From Streptosporangium lutulentum (GTDB lineage: Bacteria > Actinomycetota > Actinomycetes > Streptosporangiales > Streptosporangiaceae), in assembly GCF_030811455.1 (NCBI RefSeq), contig NZ_JAUSQU010000001.1:248001-312000 (forward strand): 64,000 bases of DNA, written 5' to 3'. The notes under the pieces are model-generated. The model had not been told where the DNA came from and searched no databases. It saw only the letters and a list, made by a program, of their open reading frames with translations. Shown here in pieces: positions 54,509 through 62,226 of this stretch. Position numbers and translations under genes: made by a program. How positions within the stretch are numbered: position 1 is the first letter of the stretch; each line of letters starts with the position of its first letter.

Positions 54509-54768
54509 TCGGGTCACGTTACCCGAGGGATCGGCGCCGCCCCGTGACCTGGCCTCACTCCGCGCCCGCGGACGGCCGGCGCCCCATGTCGCTTCGCGCC
54601 CGCGGACGGCCGGTTCCCCGTGTCGCGCGGCGCTCCGGCCCGCGTCGGTAAAGGCGGGGTCCGTTCCGGGTAAAACTCGGAATTCGTCCGTGACGCTCAA
54701 AATCAGCGGCCGTCGTTTGGGCATGGGCACTGGGGGAGGGTCGACTACGCCGATCGGGGGTGGCGTCC

Positions 54769-56781
54769 ATGTCAGACCGCCTGTTTCAGGACCGGCAGGA
54801 CGCCGGTCGCGTCCTCGCGGGACTCCTGGCGAACCACCGGGACACGCCGGACGTCATCGTCGTGGGACTGCCCCGGGGCGGTGTGCCGGTGGCGTACGAG
54901 ATCGCCATGGCCCTCGACGCCCCGCTCGACGTCTTCCTCGTGCGCAAGCTGGGCGTCCCCGGCAGGGAGGAACTGGCGATGGGGGCGATCGCCGGCGGCG
55001 GGGTCCTCGTGCTCAACGAGGACGTCATCCAGGGGATGGGGATCTCGCCGGAGGTCGTCCAGCAGACGGCCGAGCGTGAGGGCCGCGAACTTCTCAGACG
55101 GGAGAAGACCTACCGCGAAGGACGCCCCCAACCGGACTTCACCGGAAAGACCGTCATCGTGGTGGACGACGGGCTGGCGACGGGCGCGAGCATGCGCGCC
55201 GCCGTCGAGGCCCTCCGCCGCCACCGTCCGGCCAAGATCGTCGTCGCGGTCCCCGCCGCGCCCGAGTCGACCTGCCGCGAGATCGGTGCCATGGGCGACG
55301 AGCTGGTCTGCGCCAGCACCCCGTCACCCTTTCTGGCGGTCGGACGGTCCTACGGGGACTTCGCCCAGACGACCGACGAGGAGGTGCGCGACCTCCTGCG
55401 CGCCGTGTCGAGATCACGGTCGGCCGGAGCGGGCTCGCGGGACCTCGCGGAGGCGGCGGACATCCGCTCGGAGGCCCTCCCCACCGAGGAGGGCATGCCG
55501 CGCGAGGCGGACCTCTTCGAGCTGGTCGGCGACGCGCGTTTCGTGCTGATCGGGGAGGCCTCGCACGGCACCCATGAATTTTACGAGGCCCGCGCGCGCA
55601 TGACGCGGCGGCTCATCGAGGAACTGGGCTTCTGCGCGGTGGCGGTGGAGGCCGACTGGGCCGACGCCTACAGGGTGAACCGGTACGTCCACGGGCGCGG
55701 CGGGGACGCGACCGCCGAGGAGGCGCTGCGCGGCTTCGATCGTTTCCCGGCCTGGATGTGGCGCAACACGGTGGTGGCGGACTTCGCCGGATGGCTGCGT
55801 GAGCACAACGACCGGGCCGGCAGGGACGAGCGGGCCAAGGTGGGTTTCCACGGGCTGGACCTCTACGGCCTGTACCGGTCCGCCCAGGAGGTCGTCGCCT
55901 TCCTCGAACGGGTCGACCCGCGGGCCGCGGCCCGCGCCCGGGAGCGCTACGCCTGCTTCGATCACCACACCGGCGGCGACGGCCGGTCGTACGGCTTCGC
56001 CGCCGCGTTCGGAGCCGGCGAGCCGTGCGAGCGGCAGGCGGTCGAGCAACTGGCCGACCTGCGGCGTCACGCGCTGGAGTACATCCGGCGGGACGGGATC
56101 CTCGCCCAGGACGAGCTCTTCCACGCCGAGCAGAGCGCACGCGCCGTGAAGGCCGCCGAGGCGTACTACCGCATGATGTTCAGCGAGAAGGCCTCCTCCT
56201 GGAACCTGCGCGTCCGCCACATGGCCTGCACCCTGGACTCCCTCGCCGAACATCTGGCCCGCCGGCGGGCCAGGCCGTCGAGGATCGTCGTGTGGGCGCA
56301 CAACACGCATGTCGGCGACGCCCAGGTGACGGAGGCCGCCGCTCGCGGTGAGCTCAGCCTCGGCCGGCTGGTGCGCGAGCGGTACCCCGGCCAGTGCCGT
56401 CTCATCGGGTTCACCACCTACACCGGCACCGTGACGGCGGCCGACGACTGGGGCGGCCCGGCCGAGCGCAAGCGGGTGCTGCCGGCGCTTCCCGGATCGG
56501 CCGAGGCGTTGCTCCACGAGGCGGGGAAGAAGGAGTTCCTCCTGTCGTTCGGCGTCGCGCCCCGGGCCTTCGAAGCGCTGCGCCCACCGCGGCTGGAACG
56601 GGCGATCGGCGTCGTCTACCGCCCGCGGACCGAACGGCGGAGCCACTATCTCCACGCGCGTGTGGCGGAACAGTTCGACGCGGTGATCCACATCGACGAG
56701 ACGAGGGCGGTCGAGCCGCTGGAGCGAACGGCCGGATGGACGGAGGGAGAGATCCCCGATACCTACCCGATCGGGCTGTGA
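54769..56781 (+). CDS. Phosphoribosyltransferase / erythromycin-esterase-like fusion protein
   Basis: 670 residues. N-terminal type I phosphoribosyltransferase domain (about 1-210) with PRPP loop [15 protein letters not shown]-terminal erythromycin-esterase-like domain (about 240-660) with [30 protein letters not shown] and [11 protein letters not shown], the His/Glu positions of the family. The domain order and length match Mycobacterium tuberculosis Rv2030c, a DosR-regulon protein. In relatives the fourth block reads WNLRDRHM; here it is WNLRVRHM, with Val for the Asp. True macrolide esterase activity is unlikely given the fusion. ATG 54769 after CGGGGG. An alpha/beta hydrolase follows. Confidence 0.88.
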   Translation: MSDRLFQDRQDAGRVLAGLLANHRDTPDVIVVGLPRGGVPVAYEIAMALDAPLDVFLVRKLGVPGREELAMGAIAGGGVLVLNEDVIQGMGISPEVVQQTAEREGRELLRREKTYREGRPQPDFTGKTVIVVDDGLATGASMRAAVEALRRHRPAKIVVAVPAAPESTCREIGAMGDELVCASTPSPFLAVGRSYGDFAQTTDEEVRDLLRAVSRSRSAGAGSRDLAEAADIRSEALPTEEGMPREADLFELVGDARFVLIGEASHGTHEFYEARARMTRRLIEELGFCAVAVEADWADAYRVNRYVHGRGGDATAEEALRGFDRFPAWMWRNTVVADFAGWLREHNDRAGRDERAKVGFHGLDLYGLYRSAQEVVAFLERVDPRAAARARERYACFDHHTGGDGRSYGFAAAFGAGEPCERQAVEQLADLRRHALEYIRRDGILAQDELFHAEQSARAVKAAEAYYRMMFSEKASSWNLRVRHMACTLDSLAEHLARRRARPSRIVVWAHNTHVGDAQVTEAAARGELSLGRLVRERYPGQCRLIGFTTYTGTVTAADDWGGPAERKRVLPALPGSAEALLHEAGKKEFLLSFGVAPRAFEALRPPRLERAIGVVYRPRTERRSHYLHARVAEQFDAVIHIDETRAVEPLERTAGWTEGEIPDTYPIGL

Positions 56782-56868
56782 CCGCCGGGCCGTCCCGAGA
56801 GGAGAGGGGTGGCCCGCCCCTCCCCTCCCCGGAGAGAGCAGCCCTTTCCCGCCCGAAGGGGGAACGCC

Positions 56869-57588
56869 GTGAACGCCGTCCGGATGAACCTGGAGCGCCT
56901 GGAGATTCCAGCCATGGACGTCGTGCTGGAGGCCGATGTCGTGGTGCCACGGCCGGCGCGGGGAATGGTGCTCTTCGCGCACGGCAGCGGCAGCAGCCGC
57001 CACAGCCCGCGCAATCGGTACGTGGCGGGTGAGCTCCAGAGGGCGGGCCTCGCCACGATCCTCGCCGACCTGCTCACACCGGCGGAGGAACGGGTCGACG
57101 TCCAGACGGGCGAGTTCCGTTTCGACATCGGCAGGCTCGCCGTACGGCTGGCGGCCCTGACCGACTGGCTGGGGGAGCACAGACCCACCGCGGGTCTTCG
57201 CGTCGGGCTCTTCGGCGCCAGCACGGGCGCGGCGGCCGCGCTCGTCGCCGCCGCGGCCCGTCCCGCCCCGGTGAAGGCGATCGTCTCCCGTGGAGGGCGG
57301 CCGGACCTCGCCGGTGCGGCGCTCCGATCGGTTCACCAGCCCACGCTGCTGATCGTCGGAGAGCGCGATCCCGCCGTTCTCGAGCTCAACCGTGAGGCGA
57401 TGAGGGAGTTGCGCGATGAGACGCTCCTGGAGGTCGTCCCCGGTGCGTCACACCTCTTCGAGGAGCCCGGGACGCTGGAGCGGGTGGCTCACCTGGCCCG
57501 GGAGTGGTTTCTCCGCCATCTGCCGCAGACGCCGGGCGGAGAGGGAGACGCTGCTGAAAGCCCCGGACCGGGCCCTCGAAAGAGGTGA
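56869..57588 (+). CDS. Alpha/beta hydrolase (dienelactone-hydrolase-like)
   Basis: 239 residues. Nucleophile Ser in the elbow GASTG (FGASTGAAAA, about residue 123), Asp in LIVGERDPAVL, His in GASHLFEEPG. It matches the hydrolase domain that in M. tuberculosis Rv0571c is fused to a phosphoribosyltransferase, so the linkage with the upstream fusion gene looks functional. GTG start after AAGGGGGAAC, 87 bases from the upstream stop, in one probable operon. Substrate unknown. Confidence 0.85.
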   Translation: MNAVRMNLERLEIPAMDVVLEADVVVPRPARGMVLFAHGSGSSRHSPRNRYVAGELQRAGLATILADLLTPAEERVDVQTGEFRFDIGRLAVRLAALTDWLGEHRPTAGLRVGLFGASTGAAAALVAAAARPAPVKAIVSRGGRPDLAGAALRSVHQPTLLIVGERDPAVLELNREAMRELRDETLLEVVPGASHLFEEPGTLERVAHLAREWFLRHLPQTPGGEGDAAESPGPGPRKR

Positions 57589-57674
57589 CCCGAACCGGCG
57601 CTTTGACCGGTCGTGCGTGATCTGCCCGCCGGGAGCCGAGCCCCCGGGCCGGGCCGGCGGGGTGGGGCATCGGA

Positions 57675-59549
57675 TCAGACGGCGACGGTCAGGGGCTGGT
57701 CGCGGCTGACGAGGGCGGAGTAGGGGCCGTCGGCGGTGAGAAGTTCGGCGTGGGTTCCGCGCTCGACGATGCGGCCGTGGGCCAGGACCACGATCTGGTC
57801 GGCGTCGATGACCGTGGACAGGCGGTGGGCGATCGTGATGGTGGTACGGCCGCGCGACAGGGCGTCCAGCGCCTCCTGGACGGCCCGCTCCGTCTGGGTG
57901 TCCAGAGAGCTGGTGGCCTCGTCGAGGATCAGCACGGGCGGGTTGCGCAGCAGCGTCCGGGCGATGGCCAGGCGCTGCTTCTCGCCGCCGGAGAACCGGT
58001 AGCCGCGCTCGCCGACCATGGTGTCGTAGCCCTCGGGCAGCGACATGATGTGATCATGGATTCGCGCCGCCCGCGCGGCCTCGACCATCTCCTCGTCGGT
58101 CGCGGACGGCTTGGCGAAGCGGAGGTTGTCGGCGATCGAGGAGTGGAACAGGTAGGTCTCCTGGGAGACCACGCCGACCGTCTCGGCCAGCGTCTCGAAG
58201 GTCAGCTCACGCACGTCCACGCCGTCGACGGTGACCCGGCCGCCGGTCACGTCGTAGAGCCGGGGGAGAAGGTAGCTCAGCGTGGTCTTCCCCGACCCGG
58301 TCTCGCCGACCACGGCCAGGGTCGTGCCCGCGGGAACGGTGAGGTTCACGTCCGACAGCGTCGAGGGCCCATCGGGCTCAACACCGGGCTCCCCGCCGGG
58401 TTCCCCGTGCCCGGCGTCGTCGCCGGAGGGGCCGGGCACGGCGGGCTCGCCGGCGGACCCGCGGGAGGCGGAGGGCCCGGGGGAGGCGGAGGCATAGGAG
58501 AAGTCCACGTGCTCGAAGCGGATCTCGCCGCGCACGTTCGTCAGCGTCCTGGTGCCGGGGTGGATGTCCACGGGCAGGTCGAGATACTCGAAGATCCGGC
58601 CGAACAGGGACAGGGAGCTCTGCACGTCGACGCCGAGCCGCAGCAGCGACACCGTGGGCCGGAACAGGTTCGTCTGGAGCGTGGTGAAGGCGACGACGGT
58701 GCCGATGGAGATGGCCGAGGTCAGCCCGGTGGCCCAGTAGATCATCGCGGGCATGGCCGCCATGATGATCTGGATGGTCGACTGCCGCCAGCGTCCGGCC
58801 ATGCTTGAGCGGACCCCCAGGTCGGCCAGCTCGTCGGAGGCCGTGGCGAACCGCCGGGTGAGCTCGGGGCTGCGGCCCATCGTCCGGCCCAGCAGGATGC
58901 CACTGATCGACAGCGACTCCTGGACCATCGACGACATGGCGGCCAGCTTCCGCTGCCGCTCAGAAGTGATCTTCCTGCGTTCCTGGCCCACCCTGCGGCT
59001 GATCCCGACGAAGACGGGGAGCAGCAGCAGCGACACGACGGTCAGCCGCCAGTTCAGCACGAGCATCGCGATGATCGTCGCGATGACGGTGGTCAGGTTG
59101 GAGACGATCGAGGCGGCCGTGGCGGTGACCACCGACTGCATGCCGCCGATGTCGTTGGCGATGCGCGACTGCACCTCGCCGGTGCGGGTGCGGGTGAAGA
59201 AGGCCAGGGACATGCGCTGCAGGTGGCCGTAGACGCCGGTGCGCAGGTCGTGCATGACGCGCTGGCCGACCCCCGTGGAGATCAGCGTCTGGAGGACGTC
59301 GAGCACGCTGGTGGCGACGGCGACCGCGATCATGCCCAGCGCCAGCAGCGTCAGCAGGCCGGTCCTGCCGTGGGGGATGGCCTCGTCGAGCACCTCGCGA
59401 AGCATGAACGGCGAGGCCAGCGAGACGAGCGAGGACAGCCCGATGAGAACGCCGACCAGGGCCAGCCGGCCGCGATAGGGGCGGAACAGGGCGACGATGC
59501 GTCGCAGGGGTACGCGGGGTTCGTCGTTCACGAGGGGGTCGCGGTTCAT
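57675..59549 (-). CDS. ABC exporter, fused permease-ATPase (ABCB type)
   Basis: 624 residues. Six membrane helices (about 26-300), then a nucleotide-binding domain with Walker A VGETGSGKTT, signature FSGGEKQRLAIAR, Walker B PVLILDEATSSLD and the H-loop IAHRLST. An unusual 45-residue Gly/Pro/Ser/Glu-rich stretch (about residues 352-398) interrupts the NBD start. It acts as a half transporter dimer; drug or lipid export is likely. GAAGGAACGC sets ATG 59549. Divergent from a MarR regulator, so induction by its substrate is likely. Confidence 0.9.
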   Translation of the reverse strand: MNRDPLVNDEPRVPLRRIVALFRPYRGRLALVGVLIGLSSLVSLASPFMLREVLDEAIPHGRTGLLTLLALGMIAVAVATSVLDVLQTLISTGVGQRVMHDLRTGVYGHLQRMSLAFFTRTRTGEVQSRIANDIGGMQSVVTATAASIVSNLTTVIATIIAMLVLNWRLTVVSLLLLPVFVGISRRVGQERRKITSERQRKLAAMSSMVQESLSISGILLGRTMGRSPELTRRFATASDELADLGVRSSMAGRWRQSTIQIIMAAMPAMIYWATGLTSAISIGTVVAFTTLQTNLFRPTVSLLRLGVDVQSSLSLFGRIFEYLDLPVDIHPGTRTLTNVRGEIRFEHVDFSYASASPGPSASRGSAGEPAVPGPSGDDAGHGEPGGEPGVEPDGPSTLSDVNLTVPAGTTLAVVGETGSGKTTLSYLLPRLYDVTGGRVTVDGVDVRELTFETLAETVGVVSQETYLFHSSIADNLRFAKPSATDEEMVEAARAARIHDHIMSLPEGYDTMVGERGYRFSGGEKQRLAIARTLLRNPPVLILDEATSSLDTQTERAVQEALDALSRGRTTITIAHRLSTVIDADQIVVLAHGRIVERGTHAELLTADGPYSALVSRDQPLTVAV

Positions 59550-59612
59550 GTGCGTTCCTTCGTGCGGACCGGCCCCTTGGGTTCGTACGGCCATGAAACT
59601 CCTCTCTGAGGT

Positions 59613-59635
59613 TTACTCAAACAGAGTCTTACTCA
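59613..59635. promoter_or_regulatory. Candidate MarR operator
   Basis: Direct repeats TTACTCA at 59613 and 59629 (16 bases apart), overlapping an ACTC-N5-GAGT inverted repeat, between the divergent exporter and MarR genes. Confidence 0.4.
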
Positions 59636-59666
59636 TAATCATTCCCATGAACAATGAGATACGTTC

Positions 59667-60089
59667 ATGTCCGTGGAGACGGAACTGGCCGAGCTCGTGC
59701 ACGGCGTCGGCCATCGACTGCGGCGAGGGTACGGCGAGCAGCTCGGACCGCTCGGGATGAGTCCCGGCCAGGCTCGGGCGCTGAGAGTGATCGTCGGCTC
59801 CGAGTCGCCGCTCAAGATGGTGCAGCTCGCGGAGAGGCTGAAGATCGTGCCGCGTTCGGTGACCTCTGTGGTGGACGCCCTGGAGGAGGCCGGCCTGGTT
59901 CGCCGCGAGATCGACCCGGCGAGCCGTCGTTCCACCCTGCTGGTGGCGACCTCCGAGGGCCGCGCACGGTACGAACGGGTGCGCGAGGCCCGGAGGCGAG
60001 CGGCGGGGGAGTTGTTCTCCGTACTCACCCCCGAGCAGCAGGATCAGCTCAAAGAGCTGCTGAGCGTGGTGGATCGCCAGCCCGGGTAG
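59667..60089 (+). CDS. MarR-family regulator
   Basis: 140 residues, winged helix-turn-helix. Recognition region LKMVQLAERLKIVPRSVTSVVDALEEAGLVRREIDPASRRS and wing STLLVATSEGRARYE are typical. Divergent from the ABC exporter with about 117 bases between coding starts, so it probably represses both. ATG 59667 has no strong ribosome site; the transcript may be leaderless or have a very short leader. Confidence 0.88.
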   Translation: MSVETELAELVHGVGHRLRRGYGEQLGPLGMSPGQARALRVIVGSESPLKMVQLAERLKIVPRSVTSVVDALEEAGLVRREIDPASRRSTLLVATSEGRARYERVREARRRAAGELFSVLTPEQQDQLKELLSVVDRQPG

Positions 60090-60305
60090 TGGTTCGCGCC
60101 GCGAGGGTATGCTTTTGCGGCTTTTCGGTGTTAATGACGGCATCGAAAAGGGATGGTGTGTCTGACGGAGGGTGCCTTTCGGGTCACCCTCGGCAGCCCA
60201 CCGGTGGGTGAGCGCGCTCGTCCGCGCTCCGCTCGAACCCCCATTCCCCCCGATCCCCTGTCCCGTCTGCCGTTCGGCATCACACGCCAAGGAGCGCCCG
60301 TCCTC

Positions 60306-60881
60306 ATGCCCACGCTGCATGTCATCGTCGCCAGTACCCGCCCCGGCAGGATCGGCCTGCCCGTCGCCCGGTGGTTCATCGACCAGGCGGTCAAGCACGG
60401 CGGTTTCGAGGTCAACATGGTCGATCTGGCCGAGTTGAACCTGCCGCTCATGAACGAGCCCAACCACCCCCGGTTGCGCCGCTACGAGCACCGGCACACC
60501 AAGGACTGGAGCGCCACGGTCGACGCCGCCGACGCGTTCGTCATCGTGATGCCCGAGTACAACCACGGATTCACCGCTCCGCTGAAGAACGCCCTGGACT
60601 ACCTGCACAGCGAGTGGGCGTACAAGCCCGTGGGGCTGGTCAGCTACGGCGGCGTCTCGGGCGGCCTGCGCGCCGCTCAGATGATCAAGCCGGTGCTCAA
60701 CGCGCTGAAGATGGTGCCCGTGTACGCGGGCGTGCCCATTCCGTCCGTCATGCGGTTCCTCAACGACGACGGTGAGATCCAGGCCGACGAGCCCGTGGAG
60801 AACGCCGCCACCGCGATGCTGGACGAGCTGCTGCGCTGGGCCGGCGCGCTGAAGCCGCTACGCGACACCGGCGCCGCCTGA
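60306..60881 (+). CDS. NADPH-dependent FMN reductase-like flavodoxin-fold protein
   Basis: 191 residues. Flavodoxin fold with STRPGRIGLPVARWF at the start, the FMN site PEYNHGFTAPLKNALDYLH (about residues 85-103) and YGGVSGGLRA. Likely an NADPH:FMN or quinone/azo reductase. AAGGAG twelve bases before ATG 60306. Upstream are about 215 gene-free bases. The last 16 bases, including the stop, recur 49 bases downstream. Confidence 0.88.
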   Translation: MPTLHVIVASTRPGRIGLPVARWFIDQAVKHGGFEVNMVDLAELNLPLMNEPNHPRLRRYEHRHTKDWSATVDAADAFVIVMPEYNHGFTAPLKNALDYLHSEWAYKPVGLVSYGGVSGGLRAAQMIKPVLNALKMVPVYAGVPIPSVMRFLNDDGEIQADEPVENAATAMLDELLRWAGALKPLRDTGAA

Positions 60882-61002
60882 CCGGACGGATCTCCGCGTG
60901 TCACCGGCCCAGCTCACCGGCGCCGCCTGATCGGCGCGGCCCGCTCCCGGTGACCGCCTCGCCTCCCGGCGGCGGTCCGGCGTACGGGGTGCCCGCCCCG
61001 GG

Positions 61003-62082
61003 TCACGCCGGACGTCTCGTCTCGACGTCCTGGGTCTCGTCGGGGCGCCAGTGGGGCCGGCCGCCGACGATCGTGGCCACGCATCGGCCCGGCCCCTCAT
61101 GGAGAAGGGCGGAGTAGGCGGTCCGCTCGTCGGCCTTCACGGCGAAGACGGCAAAATCGGCTCGGCTGCCCGGCCCCAGGCACCCCAGGCGGCCGGGGCC
61201 CTCGGCCAGGCCCAGCGCCCGCGCCCCGCCCAGCGTCACCGCCTCGACCAGAAGCCGGTCGAGACCGCGGTCGGGGCCGGGTTCGCGGTCGAGACCGGGA
61301 TCCCGGGCGAGCACGCGGGCCGCGGCCAGCGGGTCGCCGCCGGTGTGGGTCCCGATGGCGATGATGTTCGCGCCGTCCAGCAGGCCGTCGGCGGCGAACG
61401 GCGACGAGATCGCCACCGCCGTGCCGCGGATCCGGAGAAGCTTGCGATCGGCCTCGTCCAGCGGTCCGGAGGTCGCCACGTGGCAACCGGGTCCGAGGGC
61501 TCCCACCTCGTCCAGGAACCCGGCCGGATGGCGGCCCAGCTCGACGTGGAGCCGGAGCCCGAACGTCCGGGACAGGATGGCCAGATCCTCCATGACCACG
61601 GGATCGGGGGAGTGCGCGGCGATTCCGATGATCCCCGGGTGGTCCACCTCGCGGATCGCGGTGATCAGCCGGTCGCGCCCGTCTTCCTCCCACCGCGTCT
61701 CGTCCTCGCAGCGGGTCTCGAGATAGGTCACGCCCCCGAGTCCGGCCTCACCGAGCGCGGACGCGGCCTCCAGGTCGCCGGCCACGCCCCCGACCGCGGT
61801 GACGCCGTGGACGACGGCCGGGGCGAGAGCGGTCCGGCCGAGCCGGAGATGCGCGTCGATCAGGCCGGGCACGATCATGCCCGGCCAGCGGACCGGGGTG
61901 AGGTCGGAATAGGCGGCCTCGATCTCCGCGCGAGGCCCGACCCTGAGCACCCGGTCGCCTCTGACGAGGACGGAGCCGTCCTCGACCGGTGGGGCGCAGA
62001 CCGGGAGGATCAGCGGGGCGCTGTGTATGGAGACGGCTGCCGACGCGCGCGTGCCGATGGTCTGGTCGGCCCGCGTCGGCAT
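61003..62082 (-). CDS. Amidohydrolase-like protein lacking the HxH metal ligands
   Basis: 359 residues of the amidohydrolase superfamily, recalling the MqnX/chlorohydrolase branch: WPGMIVPGLIDAHLRLGR, the region of beta-strand 1, IIGIAAHSPDPVV and a C-terminal GGARALGLAEGPGRLGCLGPGSRADFAVF strand. In active enzymes strand 1 carries HxH (e.g. DAHTHL); here it reads DAHLRL, with Arg in place of the second His. The catalytic Asp region (GTD) reads IAIGTHTGGDP. Repeated DPGLDREPGPDRGLDR around residue 270 is a low-complexity insert. Metal binding therefore looks lost. AGGAGCGCC precedes the ATG. Confidence 0.75.
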   Translation of the reverse strand: MPTRADQTIGTRASAAVSIHSAPLILPVCAPPVEDGSVLVRGDRVLRVGPRAEIEAAYSDLTPVRWPGMIVPGLIDAHLRLGRTALAPAVVHGVTAVGGVAGDLEAASALGEAGLGGVTYLETRCEDETRWEEDGRDRLITAIREVDHPGIIGIAAHSPDPVVMEDLAILSRTFGLRLHVELGRHPAGFLDEVGALGPGCHVATSGPLDEADRKLLRIRGTAVAISSPFAADGLLDGANIIAIGTHTGGDPLAAARVLARDPGLDREPGPDRGLDRLLVEAVTLGGARALGLAEGPGRLGCLGPGSRADFAVFAVKADERTAYSALLHEGPGRCVATIVGGRPHWRPDETQDVETRRPA

Positions 62083-62226
62083 AGGCGCTCCTAGGTTCGT
62101 CCCCCGGCAAGATTACGGCGATCAGCCCGTCGATCTCAAACGCGGCACGGAGAAAACGCTCAGACAGCCCAGCTTCTTTACATATGGTGTTGATCTCTAT
62201 GAAACTGATCTATAACGTCTCTTACC

